Notes: a model not told the origin generated them from the letters alone. A stretch of 64,000 bases of DNA from UBA5018 sp947463165 (GCA_943371245.1 CALRTY020000002.1:207861-271860); one strand, 5' to 3'; shown: positions 16,629-25,545, counted from the first letter of the stretch. A program made the numbers and translations.

Positions 16629-17285
16629 ATGCAGAATCCACATATGGCATGGCGCTGGCTGTTTTTGATGCTGCTGCTGGGGCCGGTGGCTGCCTTGCCG
16701 GCGGCAACGGCTCAAGCTCAACGGGCGCGGGTGGTTTCGATCGGCGACGGCGACACCATTGGCGTGCTTTCCGGCGGCCGGACCATCACCGTGCGGCTGG
16801 CCTGCATCGATGCACCTGAGACGGCCCAGAGTCCTTACGGCCAGCAGGCCCGGCGCTATCTGCAGCAGCGGCTGCCGCTGGGTCGCGAGGTGACCCTCGC
16901 TGCCAAGACCACCGATCGCTACGGCCGCACCGTGGCCGAGCTGATCAGCGATATCAATATCGGCCTGGCGATGGTGGCAGACGGCCAGGCCTTTGCCTAC
17001 CGCCATTATTTGAGTGGCTGTGACGAAAAGGAGTATCTGGATGCCGAGTACCGCGCTAACCGCCATCGCTATGGGGTGTGGCAGGTGGAGGGCGGCATCA
17101 CCCGCCCCTGGGATTTCCGGCGGGGCCGCCGCACCGCGCTGATTCCCGATGGCACCACCCCCGACGGCCGCCGTTTCCGCTGCCGGGAGATCGGCTCCTA
17201 CGCCCGCGCCCAGGCGCTGCTGCGTCAGGGGCACAGCTATCTAGATGGCGACGGCGATGGCGAAGCCTGCGAATCGTTGCGCTGA
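16629..17285 (+). CDS. Secreted thermonuclease-like protein with Excalibur domain
   Basis: 218 residues. The ATG at 16629 gives a signal peptide (MAWRWLFLMLLLGPVAALPAA). Then comes a staphylococcal-nuclease fold (GDGDTI, VRLACIDAPE, KTTDRYGRTVAEL, about 35-160) with catalytic Arg/Glu-type residues, and a C-terminal Excalibur calcium-binding motif with a DGDGDGEACE loop. An upstream in-frame extension to 16494 lacks signal-peptide features and is rejected. It would degrade nucleic acid outside the cytoplasm. No operon link to hsdR beyond proximity. Confidence 0.88.
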   Translation: MQNPHMAWRWLFLMLLLGPVAALPAATAQAQRARVVSIGDGDTIGVLSGGRTITVRLACIDAPETAQSPYGQQARRYLQQRLPLGREVTLAAKTTDRYGRTVAELISDINIGLAMVADGQAFAYRHYLSGCDEKEYLDAEYRANRHRYGVWQVEGGITRPWDFRRGRRTALIPDGTTPDGRRFRCREIGSYARAQALLRQGHSYLDGDGDGEACESLR

Positions 17286-18012
17286 CTGGGGTTTCAGGTG
17301 GTGCGAAAAGCGTTACGAAAAGCGGCGCGATAAGCACTACGCCAAGAGGTACGGGAATAGGCACTCCTGCAGGCCACCACCGCCTGAAAAGAGGCGTAAT
17401 TTGTAGTTGAGGGGGGAGGCCCGGGAGCCAACCCGTCCCCCACCCTCCAAGAGAGTCCGGCCAGGGATCACCCGAGCCGGTGCGAGCAGCGGAGGTGCGC
17501 CCAAGATGCGACAAACCCAAAGTGAACTCGATGGCTTGGCGCGAAGGTCATCCCGTATCTGCAGTGAGCGATACGCCAGTTTTGTTTTCCGCCACTTCAC
17601 CCCTCGGGCTGCATAACCCGAGCTGGGATCACAACCGAGAAGGTCAAGCCCCGAGCATCTCTTCTCCTAAACGTGATTCCCTTTCCTTGCCTGCCAGGCC
17701 CCAGACAGCCCACGCTTAAACCTCCAGACACCCGAACGGGTCCTGCCCCAGCTGCCAAGGCCGTGATCCGCAACCGGTGCTAAGGCGCCCCCCACGGGGC
17801 GCCTTCCTATTGGGAATTTACGCAACCAGGGCAGTGCGCCGTCAGCTCGGCAAGCGTGTAACGGTGCAGCCTCGCAGGGGAGACAATCAAGGCTGCAATT
17901 TCCCTCGCCGCTGGCCCAGCCCATCCCGCCACTGGCGCCGTCCTCCCCGCCACTGCAGATCCGCCCCTACGGGCCGGCCGACTGGCCGGCGCTATGGGCG
18001 CTGCTGGAGCCG
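17286..18012. other. Long non-coding stretch with stable hairpins
   Basis: No supported protein gene for about 700 bp, although the downstream acetyltransferase homology reaches back to about 17953. A stem ctcggg/cccgag lies near 17612-17631 and a strong GC hairpin at 17782-17805. An RNA gene is possible: RNase P, tmRNA, SRP and 6S signatures were looked for by eye on both strands and not seen. Confidence 0.4.
17782..17805. terminator. Perfect GC-rich hairpin, terminator-like
   Basis: aaggcgcccc - ccac - ggggcgcctt forms a perfect 10-bp stem with a 4-base loop; only a weak pyrimidine run follows on the plus strand. The symmetry would allow use in both directions. Confidence 0.6.
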
Positions 18013-18456
18013 GTGTTCCGCGCCGGCGAAACCTTCCCCCACGACCCGGCGATCAGCGAGGTAGAGGCTCAGCTGTGTTGGGTGGAGCAGAGCCAGGCGG
18101 TGCTGGTGGCCCTTGATGCGGCAGGGGATCTGGTGGGCAGCTACTACCTCAGGCCCAACTCCCTTTCGCTTGGCGCCCATGTGGCCAATGCCGGTTATCT
18201 GGTGGCCGAGCGCTGCCGCCGCCAGCGGATCGGTAGCCGGCTGTGTCAGCACTCGCTGCAGGCGGCCCGGCGGCTGGGCTTTCGGGCGATGCAGTTCAAC
18301 CTGGTGGTGAGCACCAACACCGCCGGCATTCGCTGTTGGCAGCAGAACGGCTTTCAAGTGGTGGGCATCCTGCCGGGGGCGTTTCGCCATCAGCGCTTGG
18401 GCTACGTGGATGCCCTGGTGATGATTCAGCAGCTGGTGGAGGGGCCGGGCCCATGA
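18013..18456 (+). CDS. GNAT-family N-acetyltransferase
   Basis: 147 residues from GTG 18013, but GNAT-like sequence (LQIRPYGPADWPALW) continues upstream in the same frame to about 17953 with no ATG, GTG or TTG to start it. The true start is either a rare codon such as CTG or this copy has lost its start. The acetyl-CoA-binding region (VAERCRRQRIGSRLCQHSLQAARRLG, the Q/RxxGxG/A-type motif) is intact, followed by the NTAGIRCWQQNGFQVVGILPG strand typical of phosphinothricin/amino-acid acetyltransferase-like proteins. Substrate unknown. It overlaps the next gene by ATGA. Confidence 0.75.
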   Translation: MFRAGETFPHDPAISEVEAQLCWVEQSQAVLVALDAAGDLVGSYYLRPNSLSLGAHVANAGYLVAERCRRQRIGSRLCQHSLQAARRLGFRAMQFNLVVSTNTAGIRCWQQNGFQVVGILPGAFRHQRLGYVDALVMIQQLVEGPGP

Positions 18457-18854
18457 AGGCGGTGCCGCTGCGGCTCAAGCCCGGAGACGATCTGCGCCGG
18501 GTGTTGGAGGCCTGGATGGGTCAGCAGCAGGAGCAGGCTGGCTGTCTAATCAGTGGCGTCGGCAGCCTGTCTTTGGCCAAACTGCGCTTCGCGGGGGCGG
18601 CTGAGGCCACCACGATCAGTGGCGATCTGGAGATCCTCAGCCTGGCCGGCACGCTCTCTGCCGATGGCGCCCACCTGCACATCACCATTGCCGACAGCAC
18701 TGGAGCGGTGATCGGCGGTCATCTTTGCCATGGCTCGCTGGTGCGCACCACAGCCGAGCTGGTGCTGGGGTTGCTACCGCAGTGGCGGTTTCGCCGTGGG
18801 CTCGATCCAGCCACCGGCTGCGCCGAGCTGCGGATCAGCCCTCGCATTCCGTAG
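18453..18854 (+). CDS. PPC (DUF296) domain protein
   Basis: 133 residues. RLKPGDDLRRVLEAWM, CLISGVGSLSLAKLRF, EILSLAGTLSADGAHLHITIADSTGAVIGGHL is the PPC/DUF296 fold, including the GxHLHI metal-binding-type motif. In plants the fold is attached to AT-hooks; the bacterial stand-alone proteins are trimeric and of unknown role. Translation is coupled to the acetyltransferase by ATGA. Confidence 0.85.
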   Translation: MKAVPLRLKPGDDLRRVLEAWMGQQQEQAGCLISGVGSLSLAKLRFAGAAEATTISGDLEILSLAGTLSADGAHLHITIADSTGAVIGGHLCHGSLVRTTAELVLGLLPQWRFRRGLDPATGCAELRISPRIP

Positions 18855-19038
18855 CTACCGGCGGCAGAAACACCAGCCAGACCAGGCCAGCACTGAGGCC
18901 GCCGCTTCAGTCGTTGCGCAGGGTCGGCGCCGATGGTCAGGCCGCGCAACAAGAAACGGCCCATCTTCTCGAGCGTTTCCCTTTCACCGGTGCCGTTGGT
19001 GTTGGCTAGCGCTCCAGCTCCGCTTGATCAGCCATCGC

Positions 19039-19245
19039 TTAAATGCTCACAAGTTGCCTTTCTTTGTCTCCATTTCGGATGATGACTTCTTCTTTGTTAA
19101 TGATTCCCCGCTAGGCCAAGCCATAGAGGGCGATGGCACGGCGAAAGACCTCTGCCTTTGAAAGTTGGGCCTCGTTGGCGATTTCTCTTGCAGCTCTCTA
19201 GCGAGGGTCTCGCGCATGTGCACTTCGAAGCGGGTGTCAGCACGG
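19039..19245 (-). pseudogene. CopG-like antitoxin relic
   Basis: Read on the minus strand, about 19245 to 19039 gives DTRFEVHMRETLAREL in one frame, then EIANEAQLSKAEVFRRAIALYGLA in another, an in-frame TAG at 19110-19112, and VINKEEV-like IINKEEVIIRNGDKERQLVSI up to a TAA. This is the shape of a cyanobacterial RHH/CopG protein broken by one frameshift and one stop. It lies in an otherwise gene-free stretch (18855-19471), which also contains a short ctggat repeat at about 19307-19332. Confidence 0.5.
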
Positions 19246-19471
19246 CAGTAACGCAGGGGCGCTGGAGAGACCCCGAGACTCCGTGGTTTCGTCCACCCGG
19301 CAGCTGGATCTGGATCTGGATCTGGATCTGGCCTTACCTAACACGCAACCTCAGCCCTGGGATGCAACGCATCGAATTTGCTGCCAATTTGCTGCGCGGA
19401 GGCACTGTCACCCACTCGGCGTGCCTACATTTATACGGGTTTAAATATTCCCAAGTTAATCACCATTTCCA

Positions 19472-19981
19472 ATGTTAGTTCTCAATCGCTCGCTGCGCGC
19501 AGGCGTCGCTGCTCTATCTCTGAGCCTTATTGCTTCAACAAGCGCTCTGGCAGGGGGTTCCAAAATGCCCACTAAGGACATCGTGGACACGGCTGTTTCT
19601 GCGGGCAGCTTCAAGACGCTCACAACTGCGCTCGCGGCGGCCGGGCTCGTTGAAACATTGAAGGGGAAAGGCCCATTCACCGTTTTTGCTCCCACCGATG
19701 AGGCCTTCGCGAAGCTGCCGGCTGGCACGGTGGAGTCGCTGCTGAAGCCTGCGAACAAGCAGAAGCTAACGGCCATTCTTACTTATCACGTCGTAGCTGG
19801 AAATGTGAAAGCTGCTGATGTCGTCAAGCTCACGAGCGCAAAGACATTGAACGGTCAATCGGTCACGATTAAGACCGTAGGTGGCAAGGTGTTGATCAAC
19901 GGCGCCACCGTCGTCAAGGCCGACATCGCAGCGACCAACGGCACTATCCACGTGATTGATACCGTACTGATGCCGAACTGA
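19472..19981 (+). CDS. Secreted fasciclin (FAS1) domain protein
   Basis: 169 residues. A signal peptide (LNRSLRAGVAALSLSLIASTSALA) is followed by one FAS1 domain: DIVDTAVSAGSFKTLTTALAAAGLV, the H1 motif GPFTVFAPTDEAFAKLP, then LTYHVV and the H2-type ATNGTIHVIDTVLMP at the end. Bacterial single-FAS1 proteins are periplasmic or surface adhesion-type proteins of unknown ligand. No operon partner. Confidence 0.93.
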   Translation: MLVLNRSLRAGVAALSLSLIASTSALAGGSKMPTKDIVDTAVSAGSFKTLTTALAAAGLVETLKGKGPFTVFAPTDEAFAKLPAGTVESLLKPANKQKLTAILTYHVVAGNVKAADVVKLTSAKTLNGQSVTIKTVGGKVLINGATVVKADIAATNGTIHVIDTVLMPN

Positions 19982-20047
19982 TCTGCTGCCAGGCGGATTG
20001 AACGGGTGCCGCACCTAGCCTGCGGCACCTCAACTTACAGCCGTAAA

Positions 20048-20086
<39 letters not shown>

Positions 20087-20138
20087 ATTCTGATCTCCGC
20101 TGAAATCAAAGCTTGCGTAACCGCACTTCGCTCGACCA

Positions 20139-20513
20139 TCAGGGCAGCACCAGCAGCAGTAGGCGGTTGCCCTCCGGATCGAGCAGCCAGGCCTCTGCCC
20201 CAAAGGATTCCTGTCGCGTCGGATCCTCCACGGAGGCGCCCAGGAGAAGCGCTCTGCTGATCCAGCCGTTGAGCAGCGCAACCGTGCCTGTTTCATCCGC
20301 CTCACGTTGCAGGCAGACAGCCAGGCGCCCCTGCTGCCGCGGCTGGGGCCGGCTGCGCGATGGCCCGTACACCTCCAGCCAGCCGCCCGCTGGCCAGGGC
20401 AGCCGCCAGTGGCTGGGGCTCAGGCCCTGCTGAGGCTCCACCTCCAGAAGGGCGCCATAAAAACGGGCCAGTGAGGCGGGATCATCGGCAGCCAGCACGA
20501 TCGAGCCCGTCAT
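20139..20513 (-). CDS. VOC (glyoxalase/bleomycin-resistance) superfamily protein
   Basis: 124 residues from ATG 20513. SIVLAADDPASLARFYGALLEVEPQQG is the first beta-alpha-beta-beta-beta unit; the second half ends in EAWLLDPEGNRLLLLVLP, the conserved DPxGN strand. A metal-binding Glu in the last strand is not obvious. Function within the superfamily cannot be assigned. The open frame extends upstream to 20894, but the fold begins at this ATG. Confidence 0.8.
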   Translation of the reverse strand: MTGSIVLAADDPASLARFYGALLEVEPQQGLSPSHWRLPWPAGGWLEVYGPSRSRPQPRQQGRLAVCLQREADETGTVALLNGWISRALLLGASVEDPTRQESFGAEAWLLDPEGNRLLLLVLP

Positions 20514-20643
20514 CACCGCCGCCCCCCTCTGCCTTGAAAGTTGACGCCTCGACTGGCGGCTGTCCATAAGCCGACGGATACGCCCGGAACCGGTCAGAGT
20601 GATCTCCCGCATCTCAGCCAGTTTGATTGCGCCCGCTACAGCC

Positions 20644-21342
20644 ATGGCCATAAACCCACCTCTGCTCTTCGTGGTGGCTCCTGCCACGCAGTTGCCGCAG
20701 GGCTCCACCTCCCTGGCAGCCCTGCAGGAGGCCCAGGCCTCAGGACCCTCCACCGGTTTCGCGCTGCGGATCTTCAGTCGGGGGGCCGCCCATCCAAACC
20801 TGGGACTGCTGCCTTTGGATGGCAGCCTCACCGGCGATAAACGCCGCAACAGCGAGGGCATCCAGTTGCTCTGCGATGCGGTGGTTGTTGGCATCCAGCC
20901 GCAGCATCACTGGCTCGGGGTTTATGGCGGGGATCCTGAGGATCCTTCAGTGCTGCATTGCCTCGATTGCGTGGCGCTGAGCGAGCTGAGCAATGCCACC
21001 TGCTGGTTTTATCCCACCCACAACGGCAGCTTTCTCAGCTGGGAGCGCGGCCTCCAGCTCAGCCTGGGGCCTGGATCGATCGCTGACTGTCCCGAGGAGC
21101 TCAGCCGGATGCCCTACGACCGCAGCCAGATATCCGTGCTTTGGAGTCTGCTTGGCGACAACGCCAGCTTGACCTGCGTGGGGCTCACCTATGGCGGCCA
21201 GCGCCTCGATTGGCCGCTGCGATCCCGCAGCTCCGAAGCCGTGGCCACCTGGGGACGGTTCCGGGTCGACAACGAGGCCGACACCAGCCTGGTTGTCGAG
21301 GAATGCATCACGGTGTTCGCCGCATCGTTGGCGGATTCCTGA
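20644..21342 (+). CDS. Hypothetical protein, 232 residues
   Basis: Not recognised. Starts MAINPPLLFVVAPATQ at the ATG at 20644 (an earlier in-frame start at 20599 is possible). Soluble, without transmembrane or signal segments, several Trp and Cys residues (SNATCWFYPTHNGSFLSWERG). Codon use and GC match the neighbouring core genes, so it is probably real. Divergently oriented from the VOC gene. Confidence 0.6.
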   Translation: MAINPPLLFVVAPATQLPQGSTSLAALQEAQASGPSTGFALRIFSRGAAHPNLGLLPLDGSLTGDKRRNSEGIQLLCDAVVVGIQPQHHWLGVYGGDPEDPSVLHCLDCVALSELSNATCWFYPTHNGSFLSWERGLQLSLGPGSIADCPEELSRMPYDRSQISVLWSLLGDNASLTCVGLTYGGQRLDWPLRSRSSEAVATWGRFRVDNEADTSLVVEECITVFAASLADS

Positions 21343-21427
21343 GGCGGAATGGTCTCTGGCTCGGAGCAGAGGCAAAGGCCCAAAACCGATCATCCATGTT
21401 ACAATTGTTAATAGTTGATCCAAGTCT

Positions 21428-21727
21428 GTGTTTCTGAGCTTTTTTGGCTTTCTGTTCGCTGCCATTTCCTTCGTGCAGGTGCCCCAGTGGGACAACGATT
21501 GGACGAAATGCTCGGTTGCTGTACCCGACACCGCCTGTCATTGGTATGTCGTTAATCCTGACAATACCTTTGGCAAGGGTTTCAGCTGGATCACTGCACC
21601 CAAATTTGATGTAATTGCTCTAAACGATATTGGCATCCAGCACGAAATAACTGTAAAAAGCGGCTATCAAACCACTGTTGAACTGATGAATGCTTCAACC
21701 GATGTCAAATACGGAGATAACTACTGA
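21428..21727 (+). CDS. Small possible secreted ORFan
   Basis: 99 codons from a GTG. An N-terminal hydrophobic run (FLSFFGFLFAAISFV) could be a signal peptide, then a Trp/Asp-rich region with two Cys residues. No family recognised. GC is clearly lower than in the neighbours. No convincing ribosome-binding site was seen, so this is a weak call. Confidence 0.35.
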   Translation: MFLSFFGFLFAAISFVQVPQWDNDWTKCSVAVPDTACHWYVVNPDNTFGKGFSWITAPKFDVIALNDIGIQHEITVKSGYQTTVELMNASTDVKYGDNY

Positions 21728-21967
21728 GTACAGGTCCTTCGGAAAATAGCAGAAGTTCCGAGGAGTGAGCCCTTACGGCTGTCGGGCGGCAGGATCTTCG
21801 AGTTTTTTCGTGATGGAGGAGGCCCTGCAGCAGGTCGCCGCGCCCAAATCGCCCAGCGGTTTCTCAGCGGCGAATGGGGTGTGGAGCTGGAGAGCTTCGA
21901 CGCCGACTTTGAGGCCATCGCCTCCGTGAGTGAGCTGCGCCTGCAGCGACTGGAACGCCCTAGCTAA
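21728..21967 (+). pseudogene. Orphan reading-frame fragment
   Basis: In the same frame as the preceding ORF, directly after its TGA, about 80 codons read VQVLRKIAEVPRSEPL then a globular FEFFRDGG and WGVELESFDADFE segment, to TAA. No start codon sits at its beginning, and GC jumps up. Probably the 3' remnant of an unrelated gene; family not recognised. Confidence 0.3.
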
Positions 21968-22222
21968 CCCCCGCCCCAACCACAGCCCACCAGCGGGGCC
22001 GGGTTCGACCCACCACAGCTGCAGGGCCAAAATTATGCACCCAGTGCATAGGCCAGAAACTCTTGACTGCAAGTGCTTCTGTTGTGCCGCAGAAGTGCTG
22101 CCTTTAGGTGCAGACTGGCGGCTGAGTTGCCTGTCCCTGATGCCATTGCCGCTGCGGCAGGCGGATCGTCCCTTGATACGAGAGCCAGTGGAAGGTGACG
22201 CCGGAAACAGCGCGACGGATAC

Positions 22223-22700
22223 AGACTGGTTTCGTTATCTCAGAAAACGCAATGCCGAAGAGATGAATTTCTGGCGCCCTAGGGCGACAGCCAAATTCAA
22301 AATTCTCGAGCAAAACGAACTATTTTTATTCAAATCTAAGTATCCAGAAAATGTGATCGTTGTCGACTCTTTTTTGTTAGGCATACAACCCTCTCGCTTG
22401 ATCTTGCTTGGAAAGCATTTGGAGAAGCCAGCGGTATGCTAAGTCTGCAGGTGTTTCGCGAGAAGATTCAGGCCCTGCGACATGATCAGGAGTTTAATCC
22501 AGTAATTGGCTGCACGATTCTCACCCAGCCTTTCTATTTGGAGGAAAAGCTATATATTAATCCGCCACTGGACTGGTCTTCAAGCAATGGTTGAGAATAC
22601 TATGCACTACATGGAAAACAGCTTGTTTCGATGCTAGAGGACCCTGAAAATAGACCGGCCTCTGATTTTCCGGTATGGCATAGGAATCATTGTTACAGGG
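22223..22700 (+). pseudogene. HNH-type restriction endonuclease (COG3440-like) remnant
   Basis: Landmarks of this family's N-terminal domain appear in order: DWFRYLRKRNAEEMNFWRP, then LFLFKSKYPENVIV, then after a frameshift near 22385 PLALDLAWKAFGEASGM, and NPVIGCTILTQPFYLEE ending in an in-frame TGA at about 22592. The C-terminal HNH nuclease is absent. The family name is recalled from the pattern F-FLFK-P-N-IVG / IGC-IL-QPFF. A decayed modification-dependent or HNH restriction enzyme. Confidence 0.6.
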
Positions 22701-22883
22701 GATAGTGTCAGTCCATCTTGGCTACCTACTAAAGAATGCTTGTATGAGCTTCTGGCTGGCAAAGGCATTCACCACGACGCCGGTGGCACCTTCAAGGCAG
22801 CTGGCATCTTCATAGGTCTGGAGTTCGCCACCGTCACGAAGGGTGAACTGGGTGATGATCCCCATCTCTACCGCACTCATCTT

Positions 22884-23645
22884 ATGACTGATTCTAATAC
22901 AGATGAAACCTCGCGATTGCGCTCACTTGGTTGGCCAGCTGCTGACGTGAGCCGTTTTCAGATCCTGCAACAATACAAGCGTCGCTGGGGTGCAGCCAAT
23001 TTGGAAAGAGAGGAACGGCTCTTCCTGAAAAAAGCTGAATTGGCATTACTACAGGCTGGCTTGAGCCCAGTACGTCGTGAGGCGCGTTCATCTTCCTCGC
23101 CGCGGTTATCGGCAAGTTCAACCAGCCACTTGCCTGCATTTTCCAATGCAGCCTCGTATGTTGCTCTTGATTTTGAAACCGCTAACAGCTCTCGTGACAG
23201 CGCCTGCTCGTTGGCGATCATTCGCGTTGAGGCACTCCAGATTGTTTCACGCACCTACCGATTGATCAGGCCGCCTTCGACACATTTCATGTTCACAAAT
23301 ATTCATGGCATCACCTGGAATGACGTAAAAAGCGAGCCCACATTCAAGGATCTTTGGCGTGAACTCAGACCATTGTTCGATGGTGTTAGTTTCATCGCCG
23401 CTCACAACGCAAGCTTTGATAGCAGTGTGATGAAGGCCTGCTGTAATACCTATGGACTGGTTCCACCAGGCGCCCCCTATCTTTGCACCGTTAAGCTTGC
23501 ACGACAGACCTGGCAGTTGAAACCAGCCAATCTGCCCAGCGTTTGTTCCTACCTAGGCCTGCGTCTTGAGCATCACAACGCCCTCTCAGATGCCGAGGCC
23601 TGTGCGAATATCGTACGGGCAGCAGCTGGTTGCAAGGTCAACTGA
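22884..23645 (+). CDS. DEDD-family 3'-5' exonuclease (DnaQ-like)
   Basis: About 253 residues from ATG 22884; the open frame extends upstream to 22740 without family resemblance. A helical N-terminal region (about 1-95) precedes an RNase-T/DnaQ exonuclease domain: Exo I YVALDFETAN, Exo II AAHNASFDSSVM and Exo III HNALSDAEACANIV with its catalytic His-Asp. Such proteins are annotated as DNA polymerase III epsilon-like exonucleases. It acts on DNA 3' ends; whether in repair or defence is not shown. Confidence 0.85.
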   Translation: MTDSNTDETSRLRSLGWPAADVSRFQILQQYKRRWGAANLEREERLFLKKAELALLQAGLSPVRREARSSSSPRLSASSTSHLPAFSNAASYVALDFETANSSRDSACSLAIIRVEALQIVSRTYRLIRPPSTHFMFTNIHGITWNDVKSEPTFKDLWRELRPLFDGVSFIAAHNASFDSSVMKACCNTYGLVPPGAPYLCTVKLARQTWQLKPANLPSVCSYLGLRLEHHNALSDAEACANIVRAAAGCKVN

Positions 23646-24096
23646 TCGTTAATTTGTTCTGGCTCTGTTATCTATCTATGTTGACTCCTTCCAAGCCAGC
23701 CTAGAAAAGCTCAATGGCGAAGAGCAGAAAGCCGATAAGCTCGCCGCATCCAAAGCCATCTGTTGCAAGTTAGGCCGAAGAAGCTACTGATCATCGCGAT
23801 AGGGAATGCCGTAATCCCGAATTGGCTGGCTTGCTGCTTCAGGCGATGCCTTCGCTAGCAGTCACCGTGCACCGCTGCAGGGTCTCATTCTGCCTACAGC
23901 CTGGTCGAACTGCTTCCCGACGGCGTGACGCTGCCTGGAGCTCACCAGCCCTCACCCCTGGGCCTGGGAAGGCTTGCGCGATCGCATCGGCCGCAGGGAT
24001 CTGAGGCCCAGCGAGCGGTAACGAGTCTGCCGAATTACCCCTGTCTTGATGCTATTTCAGCCTATAAACCTGCGCATTTTCAGCTGTGCAGCTGTG
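23646..24096. other. Intergenic with gene fragments
   Basis: A plus-strand fragment around 23690-23790 (SFQASLEKLNGEEQKADK) resembles a segment of an SF1-type helicase, too short to name. The rest has no supported gene. Confidence 0.3.
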
Positions 24097-24123
24097 AAAA
24101 AATTTTCTAAGCGCCTACGGCGC
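24097..24123 (-). terminator. Hairpin 97 bp downstream of VR1, terminator-like
   Basis: On the minus strand the stem gcgcc-gta-ggcgc (24111-24123) is followed by an A/T run with six T. It is the likely transcript end of the operon. Its distance from VR1 (97 bp) is the same as for the other two VRs, suggesting a second role in retrohoming, as hairpins just downstream of VRs have in known DGRs. Confidence 0.75.
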
Positions 24124-24214
24124 TAACGGGAATTGATCTCGTGGTTCTTATTGGCTCTTGGAAAATAAAAAAACAGCCAAATGCAAAGAACTAGAGAGTT
24201 TAAGTGTAAAGAAG

Positions 24215-25162
24215 TTAGTCCTGGGGGAGGCAACAGACGCGGAACCCCGCATTGATGGGCACGCCGTCCGGGTGGCCGTAGCTGCGGGAGGCAGAGCGGC
24301 AGTCATCGGATTCGATAAACCACGAACCGCCGCGCCGCAGCCTTGCGCCAAAACTGTAATAACTTTTGATATTAATATTTTTGGCATTGATATTATCGGA
24401 ATCATCGTCAATCCAGGCACTGCCATCATGCGGTGCGCCCTCGTAGTTGTCATGCCATTGATCCAAGCACCATTCGAATGCATTGCCATGCATATCATGA
24501 AGCCCCCAGGCGTTGGCGGGGAAGTTCATCACATCTGTGGTTTGCTTGCGATAAACTCCTTTTTGGCCATCTCCATGCGTGTATTCCCCGTTGTAATTTG
24601 CTAATTCTGTGGTGAGCGTGGCGCCGAAATGAAAGGCTGTGCTGGTGCCGGCCCTGCAGGCGTATTCCCACTGCGCTTCACTTGGCAGGGTGTAATGGCG
24701 TCCTGTTCGTTGGCTCAGGCGGCGGCAAAAGGCCATCGCCTGATCCCAGTTCACATTCACCACAGGCCGTTGAGCGCCGCGAAACCCTTTTGACCCCCTT
24801 ACTTTCGAGACCGGGTCGGGATCCAGCTGCTCGCTCCAGGGGCCCTGCCCAGCAGATGGGCGCCAACGGGCCACCGCTTGCCACTGGGCTTGGGTTACGG
24901 GCGTTTGGCCCATGAAAAAACCCTGCAATCGCACCTCGTGCTGGGGCCCCTCCGCATCATTTCTTTGCGGCTCGTCGGCCGGGGAGCCCATCAAAAAACG
25001 GCCCGGCGGCATCCAGAGCATGGTGAGGCTCTCGCCCTCCTTGGCTTTGGCTTGCTTGGCGGGCGTCAGCCATTCGCGGTATCCCTGCGTGCGGCGCCGC
25101 TGGGTGAGCAGGAAGGGGAAGGAGCGGGTGGCTGGGTGTTGGCTGGTGGTGGAGCGGGTCAT
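24215..25162 (-). CDS. DGR variable protein 1, FGE-sulfatase/C-type-lectin fold
   Basis: 315 residues. One FGE-sulfatase domain: MLWMPPGRFLMGSP about 48-61, GPQHEVRLQGFFMGQTPVTQAQW, RPVVNVNWDQAMAFCRRLS, YTLPSEAQWEYACRAG, AWGLHDMHGNAFEWC, then RRGGSW and GFRVCCLPQ. In DGR targets this fold presents a variable ligand-binding surface; it is not expected to be a formylglycine enzyme. It carries an extra Asn/Asp/Ser-rich loop of about 15 residues before RRGG, absent from VP2 and VP3. VR1 spans about residues 274-314. Compared with the other two genes it stops five codons early, because the equivalent of a TTG codon is TAA; the LLLYT tail survives untranslated. Confidence 0.93.
   Translation of the reverse strand: MTRSTTSQHPATRSFPFLLTQRRRTQGYREWLTPAKQAKAKEGESLTMLWMPPGRFLMGSPADEPQRNDAEGPQHEVRLQGFFMGQTPVTQAQWQAVARWRPSAGQGPWSEQLDPDPVSKVRGSKGFRGAQRPVVNVNWDQAMAFCRRLSQRTGRHYTLPSEAQWEYACRAGTSTAFHFGATLTTELANYNGEYTHGDGQKGVYRKQTTDVMNFPANAWGLHDMHGNAFEWCLDQWHDNYEGAPHDGSAWIDDDSDNINAKNINIKSYYSFGARLRRGGSWFIESDDCRSASRSYGHPDGVPINAGFRVCCLPQD
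24221..24341 (-). repeat. Variable repeat VR1
   Basis: 121 bp, gap-free against the TR. Many template adenines are changed, but about ten changes are at other bases (for example around the WNNNPGN-equivalent codons). VR1 therefore is not a recent copy of this TR: it is decaying, or was written from another template. Confidence 0.9.
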
Positions 25163-25381
25163 GGATTCAACTCCCTCGGGGTTGGTGCGAGTTCAGATGG
25201 CGCCATGAGCGGCAGGGCCAGCGAAAAAGGTGGGCTGTCGTTCCCGAGGCATCCCGGGACGGCCCACCTGGCGCTGTGCGGAACACCCGTTGCCTGAGCG
25301 GTGGGTGATCACGGGAGCGGGTCTGGACCCCTCCTGTGCTCCCAGAGGATTCCCATCCCCTGGCTCGGACGTTGAAGGGTG

Positions 25382-25502
25382 CTGGGGGAGGCAACAGACG
25401 CGGAACCCCACATTGTTGTGCTGGTTGTCCGGGTGGTTGTTGTTGCGGTAGGCCGAGCGGCAGTTCCCGGGGTTGTTGTTCCAAGAACCGCCGCGCAGCA
25501 GC
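25382..25502 (-). repeat. DGR template repeat (TR)
   Basis: 121 bp between RT and VP1, in the sense of the RT transcript. In VR frame it reads LRGGSWNNNPGNCRSAYRNN and onward, with eight AAC codons, one AAT and further adenines in CAC, CAG, GAC and TAC. This is the adenine-loaded design of a TR. It lies 43 bp after the RT stop, so it is probably on the RT transcript. Its 3' end shares the invariant gttgcctcccccag with the VRs and then diverges. The hairpin found downstream of every VR is missing here. Confidence 0.96.
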
Positions 25503-25545
25503 TGGGCGACCCGCCCACAGCAAACCTAGCCCCTCTGGTTTGGCT

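Noticed and set aside
22722..22865. Minus-strand 47-codon frame (MGIITQFTLRDGGELQTYEDAS)
   Set aside because: Reads like a small protein start but no family could be named, and it overlaps the possible upstream extension of the exonuclease; left unannotated.
24215..25162. Calling the FGE-sulfatase genes sulfatase-maturing enzymes
   Set aside because: No sulfatase is nearby, and DGR targeting of the C-terminal repeat shows use of the fold as a variable binding scaffold.
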